From an uncultured Pelagibacteraceae bacterium (GTDB lineage Bacteria; Pseudomonadota; Alphaproteobacteria; Pelagibacterales; Pelagibacteraceae): a DNA stretch of 64,000 bases. This document shows, piece by piece, positions 9,839 through 20,140 of the stretch; within the stretch, counting starts at the first letter, position 1, and every line of letters starts with the position of its first letter. Made by a program: the position numbers and the translations under genes. The notes under the pieces were generated by a model. It had not been told where the DNA came from. It saw only the letters and a program-made list of their open reading frames with translations, and did not search any database. The DNA lies in assembly GCA_902615445.1 (NCBI GenBank), contig CACMOQ010000003.1, positions 1-64,000 on the forward strand, given 5' to 3'.

Positions 9839-10300
9839 TTAATTTAGCTCAAATATAGCATCAACTTCAACAGCAACACCCAGGGGAAGACTATTAACAC
9901 TTACGGCTGCTCTTGTGTGCATTCCTGCATCTCCAAAAACAGATGCGATTAAATCAGATGCACCATTTATTACTTTAGGTTGATCCTGAAAATTATCAGT
10001 AGAATTAACAAAACCTGTTAGTTTAATACAAGATTTAATCTTTGTAAGATCGTTGTCGCATGCTTTCATTATTTGAGAAATAATACTTAAAGCACATCTT
10101 TTTGCTGCATTATATCCAGAGTCGACATTTAAATCTTTTCCAACTTTTCCTTTTATTAATTCACCCTTTTCATTAATTGAAATTTGTCCTGACACAAATA
10201 ACATCTTTCCTGTTATTTTAGTTGCAACATAATTTCCAACTGGTGCTTTCGCATCAGGAAGTTTTAACGCAAGTTTTTCTAAATTTTTTTGATAATTCAT
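9839..10300 (-). CDS. RidA-family (YjgF/YER057c/UK114) protein
   Basis: Small trimeric enzyme family; the RidA archetype hydrolyses reactive enamine/imine intermediates. The 153-residue length and the LFVSGQISIN start of the core, with the C-terminal HTRAAVSVNSLPLGVAVEVD containing the conserved Arg and Glu, identify the family. It is longer than RidA itself (about 128) and more like the RidA subgroups of unknown substrate. Its ATG overlaps the topA stop by 4 bases, so it is co-transcribed with topA. Confidence 0.85.
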   Translation of the reverse strand: MNYQKNLEKLALKLPDAKAPVGNYVATKITGKMLFVSGQISINEKGELIKGKVGKDLNVDSGYNAAKRCALSIISQIMKACDNDLTKIKSCIKLTGFVNSTDNFQDQPKVINGASDLIASVFGDAGMHTRAAVSVNSLPLGVAVEVDAIFELN

Positions 10301-12876
10301 TTCTTCTTTTTTTTCTTTTTTGTTTTATCGTATTCTTTTCTTTTCTCAATCAATATTAATGCCTCTTCCATTGTGAGTTCTGTTGGATCCTTTTCCTCAG
10401 GTATTGTCGCATTTAGAGATTTATATTTGATATATGGCCCGTATTGTCCCTTCATAATTCTAACTGGTTTTTTATCTTCAGGGTGTTCACCTAAATCTTT
10501 AATCATTGAAGAAGACATTCTTCCTGGTTTAGCTTCAGCAATTAATGTTATTGCTCTATTTAAACCAATAGAGAAAATTTCTTCAATATTTTCTATTCGA
10601 GCTGATTTATTTTCACACTTTAGGTAAGGACCAAATCTTCCAGTATTTAAAGTAATTTCTTTTTGATTATCAGGATTTATTCCTAAAGATTTTGGTAGTG
10701 AGCATAAAAATTGTGCTTTTTCTAAATCTATACTTTCTAGTTCCAAACCCTTTGGAATAGAGACATTTTTTAAAAGTTCATTCACATCCGATTTAAGTTT
10801 TTTTGTTTTCTTTTTTTTCTTTGGTATTTTTTCAATTTCTATATCTTCTGGAATTTTTTCATATTGTAGATATGGACCGAATCTTCCATTTTTAAGATAT
10901 ATATCATTGCCGTTCTCATGTTTTCCAATAAATTTTGGTTCAGCCAACTGTGCTTGTGCTGCTGCTTTAGCTTTAGACAAAGGTCTTGTAAATTTACATT
11001 CAGGATAATTTGAACAACCAATAAACGCACCTCCCCTAAAGCTATTTTTTAAGCTTAGTGTCCCTGAATTACATAATTGACATTTTCTTACAATATTTCC
11101 TTTGTCATCCTTATCGAAAACCAAATCTCCTAAACTATCATTTAATAGATCTAAGACCTCTCTTGTTCTTTTTTCCTTTACTTCAGCCACATTGTTATTA
11201 AAGTCTTTCCAGAATAGCTCCAAAACTTTTATCCAGCTTTCTTTACCAGTTGTAATTTCGTCTAATTGATCCTCTAAACCAGCAGTAAAGTTATAATCCA
11301 CATATTTTGAGAACAATTTTTCAAGAAAAGCTGAAATAAGTTTGCCTCTATCTGTAGGAAAAAATCTTTTGTTTAATATCTCTGCGTAACCTCTATTTGC
11401 TATTGTAGAAATTATACTTGCGTAAGTAGATGGTCTTCCTATTCCTAATTCCTCTAGTTTTTTTACCAAGCTAGCCTCAGAATATCTTGGAGGGGGTTGT
11501 GTAAAATGCTGTTCATCTATTAAAGACTCAATATTTACAAGTCCTTTAGACACAGAGGGAAGAATGTTTTCATCATCATCCTTACCTTGATTATTATATA
11601 TCTTTAAAAATCCATCAAATTTGAGAACTGATCCACTTGCTTTGCATAATGTATCATCATTATTTGATGTAATCGTAATAGTATTTCTATCAAATTTAGC
11701 AGATTGCATTTGAGAAGATAAAGCTCTACTCCATATTAAATCATAAAGTTTATTTTGATCTGTGCTTAGATACCTTTTTACACTTTGCGGAGTCCTGATA
11801 ATATCTGTGGGTCTTATTGCTTCATGTGCCTCTTGTGCATTTTTTGCCTTTTTGCCGGAGTAATTTAAAGCACTCTCAGGCAGATACTCATTACCAATTT
11901 CTTTTTTGATATAATCTCTAAAAGCCACAACAACATCTTTTGATAAATTAGTACCATCTGTTCTCATATATGTTATCAAACCTATAGTTTCTCCTTCAAT
12001 TTCAACACCTTGGTAAAGTTTTTGAGCAATTTGCATAGTTCTTGATGCACCAAACCCTAATCGACTTGAAGCTGTTTGTTGAAGAGTTGATGTAGTAAAT
12101 GGTCCTGATGGATTACGATTTACCACTTTACTTGATATATCAGTAATACTAAATTTTTTTTGATTGATGCTTGATATAGCTTTATTTATCTCATCCTTAT
12201 TTCTAAAAGAGAATTTTTCAATTTTGTTGTTATCTAGTTGACTAATATTTGCAAGGATATTCTGATTTTTTTCATCTTTAAATTTGATACTTAAAGTCCA
12301 AAATTCTTCTGGCTTAAAGGACTCAATTTCATGCTCTCTTTCAGTTATCAATTTTAAAGCTACTGATTGAACTCTTCCCGCAGATTTAGAGCCTGGAAGT
12401 TTTGTCCATAATATTGGTGAGATATTAAAGCCAACCAAATAATCTAACGCTCTTCGAGCCATGTAAGCATCAACTAAAAGCGGTTCAATTTGTCTTGGAT
12501 TTTCAATGCCATGAATTACTGCTTTTTTTGTAATCTCGTTAAAAACAACCCTTTCAATTTCTTTATCTTTAAGAAGTTTTTTTTCATTTAGATACTCTTT
12601 TACATGCCAAGCTATTGCTTCTCCTTCACGATCAGGATCGGTAGCCAATATAATTTTTGAAGAATCTTTGGCTGCATCAGTAATTTCTTTAAGATATTTT
12701 TTTGAAAAGCTATCAATTTCCCATTCCATCTTAAAATCTTGATCTGGGTCAACTGAACCATTTTTAGAAGGTAAATCTCTAATATGCCCATAACTAGCTA
12801 ATACTTTATAATTGTCTCCCAAATATTTATTGATAGTTTTGGCTTTAGCTGGACTTTCTACAATGACCAAGTTCAT
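10297..12876 (-). CDS. topA: DNA topoisomerase I
   Basis: Type IA topoisomerase relaxing negative supercoils. The Toprim domain starts at the N-terminus (VIVESPAKAKTI, with ATDPDREGEAIAWH), and the active-site Tyr is in LITYMRTDGTNLS. After the core there is one four-Cys zinc module (CQLC...CSNYPEC) and three C-terminal repeats with the core GRFGPYLQYE, GRFGPYLKCE and GQYGPYIKYK, then a poly-Lys tail. I use the ATG at 12876 (859 residues) rather than the TTG at 12885. dprA, often found between plsY and topA in alphaproteobacteria, is not here. Confidence 0.97.
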   Translation of the reverse strand: MNLVIVESPAKAKTINKYLGDNYKVLASYGHIRDLPSKNGSVDPDQDFKMEWEIDSFSKKYLKEITDAAKDSSKIILATDPDREGEAIAWHVKEYLNEKKLLKDKEIERVVFNEITKKAVIHGIENPRQIEPLLVDAYMARRALDYLVGFNISPILWTKLPGSKSAGRVQSVALKLITEREHEIESFKPEEFWTLSIKFKDEKNQNILANISQLDNNKIEKFSFRNKDEINKAISSINQKKFSITDISSKVVNRNPSGPFTTSTLQQTASSRLGFGASRTMQIAQKLYQGVEIEGETIGLITYMRTDGTNLSKDVVVAFRDYIKKEIGNEYLPESALNYSGKKAKNAQEAHEAIRPTDIIRTPQSVKRYLSTDQNKLYDLIWSRALSSQMQSAKFDRNTITITSNNDDTLCKASGSVLKFDGFLKIYNNQGKDDDENILPSVSKGLVNIESLIDEQHFTQPPPRYSEASLVKKLEELGIGRPSTYASIISTIANRGYAEILNKRFFPTDRGKLISAFLEKLFSKYVDYNFTAGLEDQLDEITTGKESWIKVLELFWKDFNNNVAEVKEKRTREVLDLLNDSLGDLVFDKDDKGNIVRKCQLCNSGTLSLKNSFRGGAFIGCSNYPECKFTRPLSKAKAAAQAQLAEPKFIGKHENGNDIYLKNGRFGPYLQYEKIPEDIEIEKIPKKKKKTKKLKSDVNELLKNVSIPKGLELESIDLEKAQFLCSLPKSLGINPDNQKEITLNTGRFGPYLKCENKSARIENIEEIFSIGLNRAITLIAEAKPGRMSSSMIKDLGEHPEDKKPVRIMKGQYGPYIKYKSLNATIPEEKDPTELTMEEALILIEKRKEYDKTKKKKKKK

Positions 12877-12912
12877 AAATAACAAACTACCTAAAAGAGT
12901 TAGATAGTCAAA

Positions 12913-13491
12913 CTAATAAATTTTTGTCTTAGTTTCTTCTTTATTTTTCAATCTTTTAATATTTTCTCGATGGGTAAAAAATATTAACACAAACATGATT
13001 ATAAAAAAAAATACATCATTAAATTGAACTGTGATTAGTAAATAAACAGGAACTGATATAGAGGCAATTAATGAAGATAAAGATGAATATTTTGTTAAGA
13101 CAAAAATTATTAACCAAGATAAAGCAAAAATAATTCCAAAATAAATATTTATTGCAAACAGGATGCCAACATATGTTGCAACACCTTTGCCTCCTTTAAA
13201 TTTCAGCCATACAGGAAATACGTGACCTATAAATGCGCATAATGACGACAAATATAATAAATCTGTGTAATAAATTTTAACAAATATAACAGGGATAACA
13301 GCTTTTAAAATATCAAGAGATAATGTTATATAACCGACTGTCTTGTTACCAGTTCTAAGTACATTTGTAGCTCCAATATTTCCAGATCCAATATCTCTTA
13401 TATCTTTTTTCAAAAAAATTTTTGTTAATATTAATCCAAATGGAATTGATCCCATCAAATATGAAATTATACCTATGATTAAAATATCCAT
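12913..13491 (-). CDS. plsY: Acyl-phosphate:glycerol-3-phosphate acyltransferase PlsY
   Basis: Membrane enzyme making lysophosphatidate from acyl-phosphate and glycerol-3-phosphate. The three family motifs are visible: GSIPFGLILTK, GSGNIGATNVLRTGN and KFKGGKGVATYVG. The protein is 192 residues with about five hydrophobic segments and a short basic tail. It follows pyrC by one base and precedes topA, a standard alphaproteobacterial arrangement. Confidence 0.95.
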   Translation of the reverse strand: MDILIIGIISYLMGSIPFGLILTKIFLKKDIRDIGSGNIGATNVLRTGNKTVGYITLSLDILKAVIPVIFVKIYYTDLLYLSSLCAFIGHVFPVWLKFKGGKGVATYVGILFAINIYFGIIFALSWLIIFVLTKYSSLSSLIASISVPVYLLITVQFNDVFFFIIMFVLIFFTHRENIKRLKNKEETKTKIY

Positions 13492-13492
13492 A

Positions 13493-14779
13493 CTAAAGCT
13501 TAAATAATTCTTTACCTTTTACAAATGTATTAGTGACTTTGCCTTGAAGTTTTTTATTTTCGATAGATGTATTTTTTGATTTTGAGATAAGCTTATCTTT
13601 TTTTACAATCCATGGTTTATCTATATCTACTATGCAAAGATCGGCATCATTACCAATAGATAGATTCCCTTTATTAATTTTTAATATTTTAGCAGGGTTT
13701 GATGTCAATGCTTTTATTATTGTCTCTAATTTGAGTGATCCGTTATGATATAATTCTAAACTTAGAGACAGCAGAGTTTCTATCCCTGACGCACCAGTTG
13801 CTGCTTGAGCAAAGGTTAATCTTTTAGATTCTTCATCTTCAGGCTTATGATCTGAAACTATTACATCAATCAAATCGTCCTTTAAACCTTGTACTAAAGC
13901 CAGTCTATCATCCTCTCTTCTTAATGGTGGAGATAATTTCAAAAATGTTTTGAAATCTCCTATGTCATTTTCATTTAAAGATAAGTTGTTAACTGAAACA
14001 CCACATGTGAATTTTACTATTTCCTTTCTTGATTTAATTACCTCGACAGACTTTTGTGATGATAATTGAGAGATATGATATCTACATTTAACCTTTTCCA
14101 GTAATGTTAAATCTCTTTCGATCAGAATACGTTCAGCGATTTCAGGTATACCAGATAGACCTAATTTTGAAGCAATTATTCCAGAGTTAATCATACCATT
14201 TTTTGCTAACTCATAATCTTCAGCGTGCTGCATTATTAAGCTACCTAAGTCTTTAGCTGAGTTCATTATTCTAGACATTAATCTTGGGTTTTGAATTGTT
14301 TTAACGCCATCGGTGAATGCAATTATTCCTTTATTTTGTAACAAACCAAACTCAGTCATATTTGTACCCTCAGTATTTTTTGTTAAAGAGGCACATGGAA
14401 AAATATTTATCTTTGATTTATCTCTTCCTCTTCTTTTCAAAAAGTCGACTATGGAAACGTTATCAATTACCGGATCTGTATTTGGCATTGTTACAACTGA
14501 AGTGACACCACCCGAGAGTGCCGCGTTACTCAGTGTCCTAAAATTTTCTTTATACTCATAGCCCGGTTCACCAACAAAAACTCGCATATCGACTAATCCA
14601 GGGAAAATATACTTACCTTTTAAATCAATTGGTTTCTCTCTACTTGGTAAATTATTAATATTTACTTTTTTTCCTATAGCCTCAATTTTTCCATCTTCAC
14701 TTATAATCAGACCCCCGTTCTCATTCATGGAGTTATAAGGATCAATTATATTTGCGTTTATAAAATATTGTTTTTTCAT
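13493..14779 (-). CDS. pyrC: Dihydroorotase-like protein, probably non-catalytic (PyrC' type)
   Basis: Amidohydrolase-fold protein of 428 residues, clearly homologous to class I dihydroorotase (GEPGYEYKENF, SGGVTSVVTMPNTDP, IMQHAEDYELA). However, the metal-binding HxH of active enzymes is replaced by MRVFV, the TPHH motif by VSVNN, and the DHAPH motif reads SDHKPE. These losses argue that it does not catalyse and instead acts as the structural partner of aspartate transcarbamoylase, as shown for PyrC' in Pseudomonas. The ATG at 14779 overlaps the pyrB stop by one base, in keeping with a complex. An active dihydroorotase would have to be encoded elsewhere. Confidence 0.88.
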   Translation of the reverse strand: MKKQYFINANIIDPYNSMNENGGLIISEDGKIEAIGKKVNINNLPSREKPIDLKGKYIFPGLVDMRVFVGEPGYEYKENFRTLSNAALSGGVTSVVTMPNTDPVIDNVSIVDFLKRRGRDKSKINIFPCASLTKNTEGTNMTEFGLLQNKGIIAFTDGVKTIQNPRLMSRIMNSAKDLGSLIMQHAEDYELAKNGMINSGIIASKLGLSGIPEIAERILIERDLTLLEKVKCRYHISQLSSQKSVEVIKSRKEIVKFTCGVSVNNLSLNENDIGDFKTFLKLSPPLRREDDRLALVQGLKDDLIDVIVSDHKPEDEESKRLTFAQAATGASGIETLLSLSLELYHNGSLKLETIIKALTSNPAKILKINKGNLSIGNDADLCIVDIDKPWIVKKDKLISKSKNTSIENKKLQGKVTNTFVKGKELFKL

Positions 14780-15720
14780 TATGTACAAAATATTTTAAGA
14801 CAAGCCATTCTCACCGCTACACCTAATTCAACTTGTTCTTTAATAACACTTTTGTTGATATCATCTGCTAACATTGTATCTATTTCTATACCTCTGTTCA
14901 TTGGACCAGGGTGCATAATTAAAGCATCAGATTTTGCATGTTCTAATTTATCAGGAGTTAATCCATAATATTCGTAATATTCTCTGTTGGATGAAAGATA
15001 TGAGCTCGTCATTCGTTCATTTTGTAATCTCAACATCATAACAATATCACAATCTTTCAATCCTTTTTTCATATCTGTAAAAGTATCAACACCAAATTTT
15101 TCAATTTCTTTTGGCATAAGATTTGTTGGAGCAATAATGTTCACTTCTGCTCCTAACATACTAAGTAAGTAAATATTTGATCTGGCAACTCTTGAATGAA
15201 GAATATCTCCACAGATTGCAATTTTTAATCCTTGAATTTTTTTTTTACGAGTAATAATTGTTAAAGCATCTAATAAAGCCTGAGTAGGGTGCTCTCTTCT
15301 TCCATCACCAGCATTTAGGACCGCACAGTTTACTTTTTGTGAAAGTAGATTACATGCCCCAGAATCTTGATGTCTAATTACAATAATGTCTGGATGCATT
15401 GCATTTAGTGTCATTGCTGTATCAATTAATGTTTCACCTTTTTTAATTGCTGAGTTGTTTATATTCATTGACATAACATCAGCCCCAAGTCTTTTACCAG
15501 CTAATTCAAATGAGCTTTGAGTTCTAGTGGAAGGTTCAAAAAATAAATTAATTTGAGTTTTACCTCTTAAAACATCAACTTTCTTATTTTTACTTTGATT
15601 TACTTTTATAAATGAATTTGCTTCATCAAGTATTAAGTTAACATCATTAATTGATAAATCTTGAATTCCTAAAAGGTGTTTTTGAGAAATTTTAATAGCC
15701 TGATTTGTTTTAATTGCCAT
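14779..15720 (-). CDS. pyrB: Aspartate carbamoyltransferase catalytic subunit
   Basis: Condenses carbamoyl phosphate and aspartate in pyrimidine synthesis. The carbamoyl-phosphate site [20 protein letters not shown], the RHQDSGA segment, [18 protein letters not shown] and the C-terminal [12 protein letters not shown] are intact. Start set at the ATG 15720 (313 residues, MAIKTNQ); the frame extends to 15759 without family similarity. It is coupled to the dihydroorotase-like pyrC by a one-base overlap. Confidence 0.95.
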   Translation of the reverse strand: MAIKTNQAIKISQKHLLGIQDLSINDVNLILDEANSFIKVNQSKNKKVDVLRGKTQINLFFEPSTRTQSSFELAGKRLGADVMSMNINNSAIKKGETLIDTAMTLNAMHPDIIVIRHQDSGACNLLSQKVNCAVLNAGDGRREHPTQALLDALTIITRKKKIQGLKIAICGDILHSRVARSNIYLLSMLGAEVNIIAPTNLMPKEIEKFGVDTFTDMKKGLKDCDIVMMLRLQNERMTSSYLSSNREYYEYYGLTPDKLEHAKSDALIMHPGPMNRGIEIDTMLADDINKSVIKEQVELGVAVRMACLKIFCT

Positions 15721-15762
15721 TAAAACCAACTCTATAACTATAAACTCATATAATAGCAAGTA

Positions 15763-16218
15763 TTAATTATTCAAAAAATCTAAAGCTCCTTGTAATATAA
15801 AAGCAGCAGCATTTTCATCTATCTTTTTTTCTCTTTTACTCACATTAATATCTAATTGGCTAGACAGATTAAAAGCACCAACAGTTGAGAGTCTCTCATC
15901 CCAGAGACAAATTGGAATATCTAAGTTTTTTTCAATATTTTCAGTTGTATTTTTTACTGATTGAGCTGACCTACCTGAGGATCCATCCATATTCAAAGGA
16001 TTTCCAACAATGATTCCTTTTATGTTATTTTCACTGATAATTAATTTTAGTTCATCAACAAGGTCTTCTAACGAATTTCTATTTATTGTTTTTAATGGAG
16101 TGGCTATTAGTTGCTTGTCATCACAGATTGACACACCAATTCTTTTAGATCCAAGGTCCAAACCTATCAATCTACACTTATCTGAGTGTTTTTTTTTAAA
16201 TTCCTCTAAAGTGATCAT
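15763..16218 (-). CDS. ruvX: Putative pre-16S rRNA nuclease YqgF/RuvX
   Basis: RNase H-like nuclease family implicated in 16S rRNA 5' maturation. The N-terminal LIGLDLGSKRIGVSICD contains the first catalytic Asp; VGNPLNMDGSSGRSAQSV, DERLSTVGA and DENAAAFILQGALD near the end are family signatures. The length of 151 residues is normal. It leads the minus-strand ruvX-pyrB-pyrC-plsY-topA-ridA group and is divergent from gatC with a 50-base spacer. Confidence 0.9.
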   Translation of the reverse strand: MITLEEFKKKHSDKCRLIGLDLGSKRIGVSICDDKQLIATPLKTINRNSLEDLVDELKLIISENNIKGIIVGNPLNMDGSSGRSAQSVKNTTENIEKNLDIPICLWDERLSTVGAFNLSSQLDINVSKREKKIDENAAAFILQGALDFLNN

Positions 16219-16268
16219 ATTGTATATTTTAAACTTAAGTGATACTTTGCCTCATATTTAAATAGCAT

Positions 16269-16556
16269 ATGAGTATAGATCTTAAAACAATAAAACATAT
16301 ATCTAAATTGGCAAGAATTTCAGTTGACGAGCAAAGAGCTGAAAAATTAGCTGGTGATTTAAATTCTATTTTTAAATTTATTGAAAAACTTAACGAATTA
16401 AAAACTGACAATGTAGAACCATTAACTTCTATCGCTGAAACAACCTTAAAATTAAGATCTGATGAAGTAAAAAGTAAAAATATCAGAGAACAAATTATTA
16501 AAAATTCTCCTCAGGATAACGAGGATTATTTTGTAGTACCTAAGGTGATTGAATAA
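16269..16556 (+). CDS. gatC: Aspartyl/glutamyl-tRNA amidotransferase subunit C
   Basis: Small stabilising subunit of the GatCAB amidotransferase that converts mischarged Glu-tRNA(Gln) or Asp-tRNA(Asn). The 95-residue sequence has the family start IKHISKLARISVDEQRAEKL and the NDVEP-like segment DNVEPLTSI, ending NEDYFVVPKVIE. Its stop overlaps the gatA start by one base. Confidence 0.93.
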   Translation: MSIDLKTIKHISKLARISVDEQRAEKLAGDLNSIFKFIEKLNELKTDNVEPLTSIAETTLKLRSDEVKSKNIREQIIKNSPQDNEDYFVVPKVIE

Positions 16557-18013
16557 TGTCAGATATTACAAAACAATCCCTTACAGAACTAGTTGAAAAT
16601 ATCAAAAATAAAAAACTTTCTTCAACAGATGTGACCAAAGCATTTATTGATAGATCTGAAAAATCTGAAGAATTAAACGCTTATATTACAAATGACTTTA
16701 CATCGGCTTTAGATAAAGCAAAAAAATTCGATCAAAAACCAAATTTAAATTTGAAACTGCCTGGTATTCCAATGGCAGTTAAGGATTTATTTTGTACAAA
16801 AGATATTAAAACAACTGCTGGTAGTAAAATTTTAAATAACTTTGTACCAACTTACGAGTCAACAGTTACTGAAAATATTTGGAATGAAGGCGCAATACTT
16901 TTGGGTAAGTTAAACTGTGATGAGTTTGCAATGGGTTCATCGAATGAAACAAGTTTTTTTGGCAATGTACAAAGCCCTATTGATAAAAATCTGGTTCCAG
17001 GTGGATCATCTGGTGGTTCAGCTTCTGCAGTGGCTGGACAATTAACTCCAGTTACAATTGGTACTGATACTGGTGGATCAATTAGACAACCAGCCTCTTT
17101 CACTGGGATTGTAGGATTAAAACCTACTTACGGTAGTTGCTCAAGATATGGAATAGTTGCTTTTGCTTCATCATTGGATCAAGCAGGACCAATGGCTCAA
17201 AATGTAAAAGATTGTGCTTTACTACACGAAGTAATTAGCTCATATGACTCAAAAGACTCTACTTCAATAGATTTTAAGAGAAATCATTACAGTAAAGAAT
17301 TAACAAATAATATTAAAGGAAAAAAAATTGGAATACCAAAAGAGTATAGAGTCGATGGTATGCCGAAAGAAATTGAAGATCTTTGGCAAAAAGGTATTCA
17401 GTACGTGAAAGATTGTGGTGCTGAAACCATTGATATTTCTCTGCCAAACACAAGTTATGCATTGCCGACATATTATATAGTAGCTCCTGCTGAAGCATCA
17501 TCAAACCTAGCAAGATATGATGGTGTTAAGTATGGTTTTAGAGCTAAAGGTGAAAATTTAATTGATATGTACGAAAAGACTAGATCAGAAGGCTTTGGAG
17601 CTGAAGTTCAAAGAAGAATCATGATTGGAACTTATGTTTTATCTTCTGGGTACTACGATGCTTATTATCTTAAAGCTCAAAAAGTAAGGAAACTTATCAA
17701 AAATGATTTTGATGAGGCTTATAAAAAAGTTGATGCAATTTTAACTCCATCAACACCTAGCTCAGCATTTAAGATAGGTGAAAAAACAAATGATCCAGTG
17801 TCAATGTATCTAAATGATATATTTACAGTTCCTGTTAACTTAGCTGGACTTCCAGGTATCTCAATACCTGCAGGACATGACTCTAAAGGTTATCCTTTAG
17901 GTTTACAAATTATTGGCAAAGCTTTTGATGAACAAAATATATTGAATATTGCTTATGCTATGGAAGAAAAGATCAATTTTAAAAACAAAATTACTGATTG
18001 GTGGATAAAATGA
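16556..18013 (+). CDS. gatA: Glutamyl-tRNA(Gln) amidotransferase subunit A
   Basis: Amidase subunit that releases ammonia from glutamine. The amidase-signature Ser-cisSer-Lys triad is present: the Lys in IPMAVKDLF, and the serines in [16 protein letters not shown] and [12 protein letters not shown]. The length of 485 residues is typical. It forms gatC-gatA-gatB with one-base and ATGA overlaps. Confidence 0.97.
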   Translation: MSDITKQSLTELVENIKNKKLSSTDVTKAFIDRSEKSEELNAYITNDFTSALDKAKKFDQKPNLNLKLPGIPMAVKDLFCTKDIKTTAGSKILNNFVPTYESTVTENIWNEGAILLGKLNCDEFAMGSSNETSFFGNVQSPIDKNLVPGGSSGGSASAVAGQLTPVTIGTDTGGSIRQPASFTGIVGLKPTYGSCSRYGIVAFASSLDQAGPMAQNVKDCALLHEVISSYDSKDSTSIDFKRNHYSKELTNNIKGKKIGIPKEYRVDGMPKEIEDLWQKGIQYVKDCGAETIDISLPNTSYALPTYYIVAPAEASSNLARYDGVKYGFRAKGENLIDMYEKTRSEGFGAEVQRRIMIGTYVLSSGYYDAYYLKAQKVRKLIKNDFDEAYKKVDAILTPSTPSSAFKIGEKTNDPVSMYLNDIFTVPVNLAGLPGISIPAGHDSKGYPLGLQIIGKAFDEQNILNIAYAMEEKINFKNKITDWWIK

Positions 18014-19485
18014 GTAAAAAAAATTCAGAATATTTGATCAATCGAAAAGATAATCAGTACGAGGTAGTAATTGGTTTGGAAGTTCATGCTCAAGTTTTAT
18101 CTGAGTCTAAATTATTTTCTACTTCAGCAACTAAATTTGGAGCGGAACCTAATACGCAGGTTAGTTTAGTTGATGCTGCATTTCCAGGAATGTTACCGGT
18201 AATAAATGAATTTTGTGTTAAACAGGCAATTAAAACTGGTATTGGCCTTAACGCAAAAATTAATAAACGTTCAGTATTTGATAGAAAAAATTATTTTTAT
18301 GCTGATTTACCTCAAGGATATCAAATATCACAATTTAAAGATCCAATAGTAGGCGAGGGTAAGGTTATTTTGGATATGCCTAATGGTCAAAAAGAAGTTG
18401 GTATAGAAAGATTACACCTAGAACAAGATGCTGGAAAAAGCATACATGATCTTGACCCACAAAATACTTTTGTTGATTTAAACAGATCAGGGGTAGCTTT
18501 AATGGAAATAGTCAGCAAGCCTGATCTAAGATCCCCAGATGAGGTTAATGCTTACATTAAAAAATTACGATCTATAATGAGATATTTAGGAACTTGTGAT
18601 GGAAATATGCAAGAGGGCTCTTTAAGAGCTGATGTGAATGTTTCTGTAAGACCAAAGGGCTCAAAAGAATTTGGCACTCGATGCGAAATTAAAAACGTAA
18701 ATTCAATTAAATTTATGCAATTGGCAATAGAATATGAGGCTAATAGGCAAGTTGATTTAATAGAAGAGGGCAAAACTATTGATCAAGAAACAAGGCTTTT
18801 TGATACGAAGAAAAATGAGACAAGGTCAATGAGATCAAAAGAAGACGCTCATGATTATAGATATTTTCCTGACCCAGATTTATTACCTTTAGAAGTCTCG
18901 GAAAAATTTATTGAAGAACTTAAAAATGATATTCCAGAACTTCCAGATGACAAAAAGAAAAGATTTATTGAAGAGTTTAAATTGTCTCCTTATGAGGCTA
19001 ATATTTTAGTGTCCGATATTGATACTGCGAAATACTTTGAAGAAGTTGTAGCTAAAATGGGTAAGAACAAAGATATTAAGTTAGCAGTCAATTGGATTAC
19101 AGGAGAATTATTTGCTGTTTTAAATAGCAAAGCTTTAGAAATTTCTCAAAGTCCAGTGAGTGCTAAGAATTTTGCTATTTTGATAAATCTTATTAAGAAT
19201 GGAACTATCTCAGGAAAAATAGCAAAAACTGTTTTTGAATTGATGATCGATGGTGATATAGATCCTCAAAAGATAGTAGAAGAAAAAGGATTAAAACAAC
19301 AAAGTGATCCAAAAGCTTTAGAGGCATTAATTGACAAAATAATTAATGACAATAGAGAAAAAGCCATTGAATATAAACAAGGTAAAGAAAAATTATTTGG
19401 TTTTTTTGTTGGTCAAGCAATGAAGGCATCAGGTGGAAAAGCTAACCCTCAATTAATCAATGAGATCCTAAAGAAAAAATTATAA
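18010..19485 (+). CDS. gatB: Aspartyl/glutamyl-tRNA amidotransferase subunit B
   Basis: tRNA-binding and kinase subunit of Gat[22 protein letters not shown], the [17 protein letters not shown] segment, [14 protein letters not shown] and [12 protein letters not shown] identify it; the C-terminal YqeY-like tail ends in [14 protein letters not shown]. The ATG at 18010 overlaps the gatA TGA, giving 491 residues; a start at 17998 would be inside gatA. Confidence 0.97.
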   Translation: MSKKNSEYLINRKDNQYEVVIGLEVHAQVLSESKLFSTSATKFGAEPNTQVSLVDAAFPGMLPVINEFCVKQAIKTGIGLNAKINKRSVFDRKNYFYADLPQGYQISQFKDPIVGEGKVILDMPNGQKEVGIERLHLEQDAGKSIHDLDPQNTFVDLNRSGVALMEIVSKPDLRSPDEVNAYIKKLRSIMRYLGTCDGNMQEGSLRADVNVSVRPKGSKEFGTRCEIKNVNSIKFMQLAIEYEANRQVDLIEEGKTIDQETRLFDTKKNETRSMRSKEDAHDYRYFPDPDLLPLEVSEKFIEELKNDIPELPDDKKKRFIEEFKLSPYEANILVSDIDTAKYFEEVVAKMGKNKDIKLAVNWITGELFAVLNSKALEISQSPVSAKNFAILINLIKNGTISGKIAKTVFELMIDGDIDPQKIVEEKGLKQQSDPKALEALIDKIINDNREKAIEYKQGKEKLFGFFVGQAMKASGGKANPQLINEILKKKL

Positions 19486-19489
19486 GGTT

Positions 19490-20140
19490 ATGGGTTCAGA
19501 CCTTAATATTACAAAACATTTACAAGATTATATTTTAAAGAATGGTTTAAAATTACATCCAATTCAAAAAGAAATAATAGATTACAACCTATCACTTGGT
19601 GACTCAAAAAGAATGCAAATATCTATTTCTCAATGTCAATTTCTACATCTGATTATTAAGGTTTCCAAAATTAAAAAAGTTCTAGAGATAGGAACTTTTA
19701 CAGGTTTAAGTACATTATCCATGGCATTAGCATTACCAGATGAGGGCAGTATAATTGCATTAGATAAAAATGCGGAAACAACCAAAGTTGCACAAAGCTT
19801 TTTTAAAAAGGCTAATCAAGATCATAAGATTAAAACAATGATTAAACCAGCATTAGAAACTTTAATGAGTATCAGAAATGAAAAATTTGACTTAGTTTTT
19901 ATTGATGCAGATAAAATGAATTATAAAAAATATTATGAAATTTCTTTAGATTTATTGAATAAAGAGGGTTTAGTGATAATCGATAATGTATTATGGCATG
20001 GAGAAGTAGTTAACAAAGATATAAATGACAAAATTACAAAAAGTATTAGAGATTTGAATGCTTTTATCTCTAAGGATAAAAGAATTGAAAAAGTCATGGT
20101 ACCATTTGGTGATGGAATGACCGTTTGTAGGAAGATTTAA
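19490..20140 (+). CDS. Class I SAM-dependent O-methyltransferase (catechol/caffeoyl-CoA type)
   Basis: Methyltransferase of 216 residues. The SAM-binding VLEIGTFTGLSTLSMALALP is followed by an acidic strand end (IIALDKN), and DLVFIDADKMNYKKYYEIS and LVIIDNVLWHGEV carry the metal-binding acidic residues of this family. The methyl acceptor cannot be inferred. It follows gatB by 4 bases and overlaps trhO by one base, so it is part of a plus-strand operon. Confidence 0.85.
   Translation: MGSDLNITKHLQDYILKNGLKLHPIQKEIIDYNLSLGDSKRMQISISQCQFLHLIIKVSKIKKVLEIGTFTGLSTLSMALALPDEGSIIALDKNAETTKVAQSFFKKANQDHKIKTMIKPALETLMSIRNEKFDLVFIDADKMNYKKYYEISLDLLNKEGLVIIDNVLWHGEVVNKDINDKITKSIRDLNAFISKDKRIEKVMVPFGDGMTVCRKI

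Noticed and set aside
10289-10627. Antisense hydrophobic ORF over the 3' end of topA
   Set aside because: It overlaps the conserved topA repeats on the other strand; it is a shadow of Lys-rich codons read backwards. The same applies to other antisense frames in rpoA, soxA, gatA, agt and pstB.
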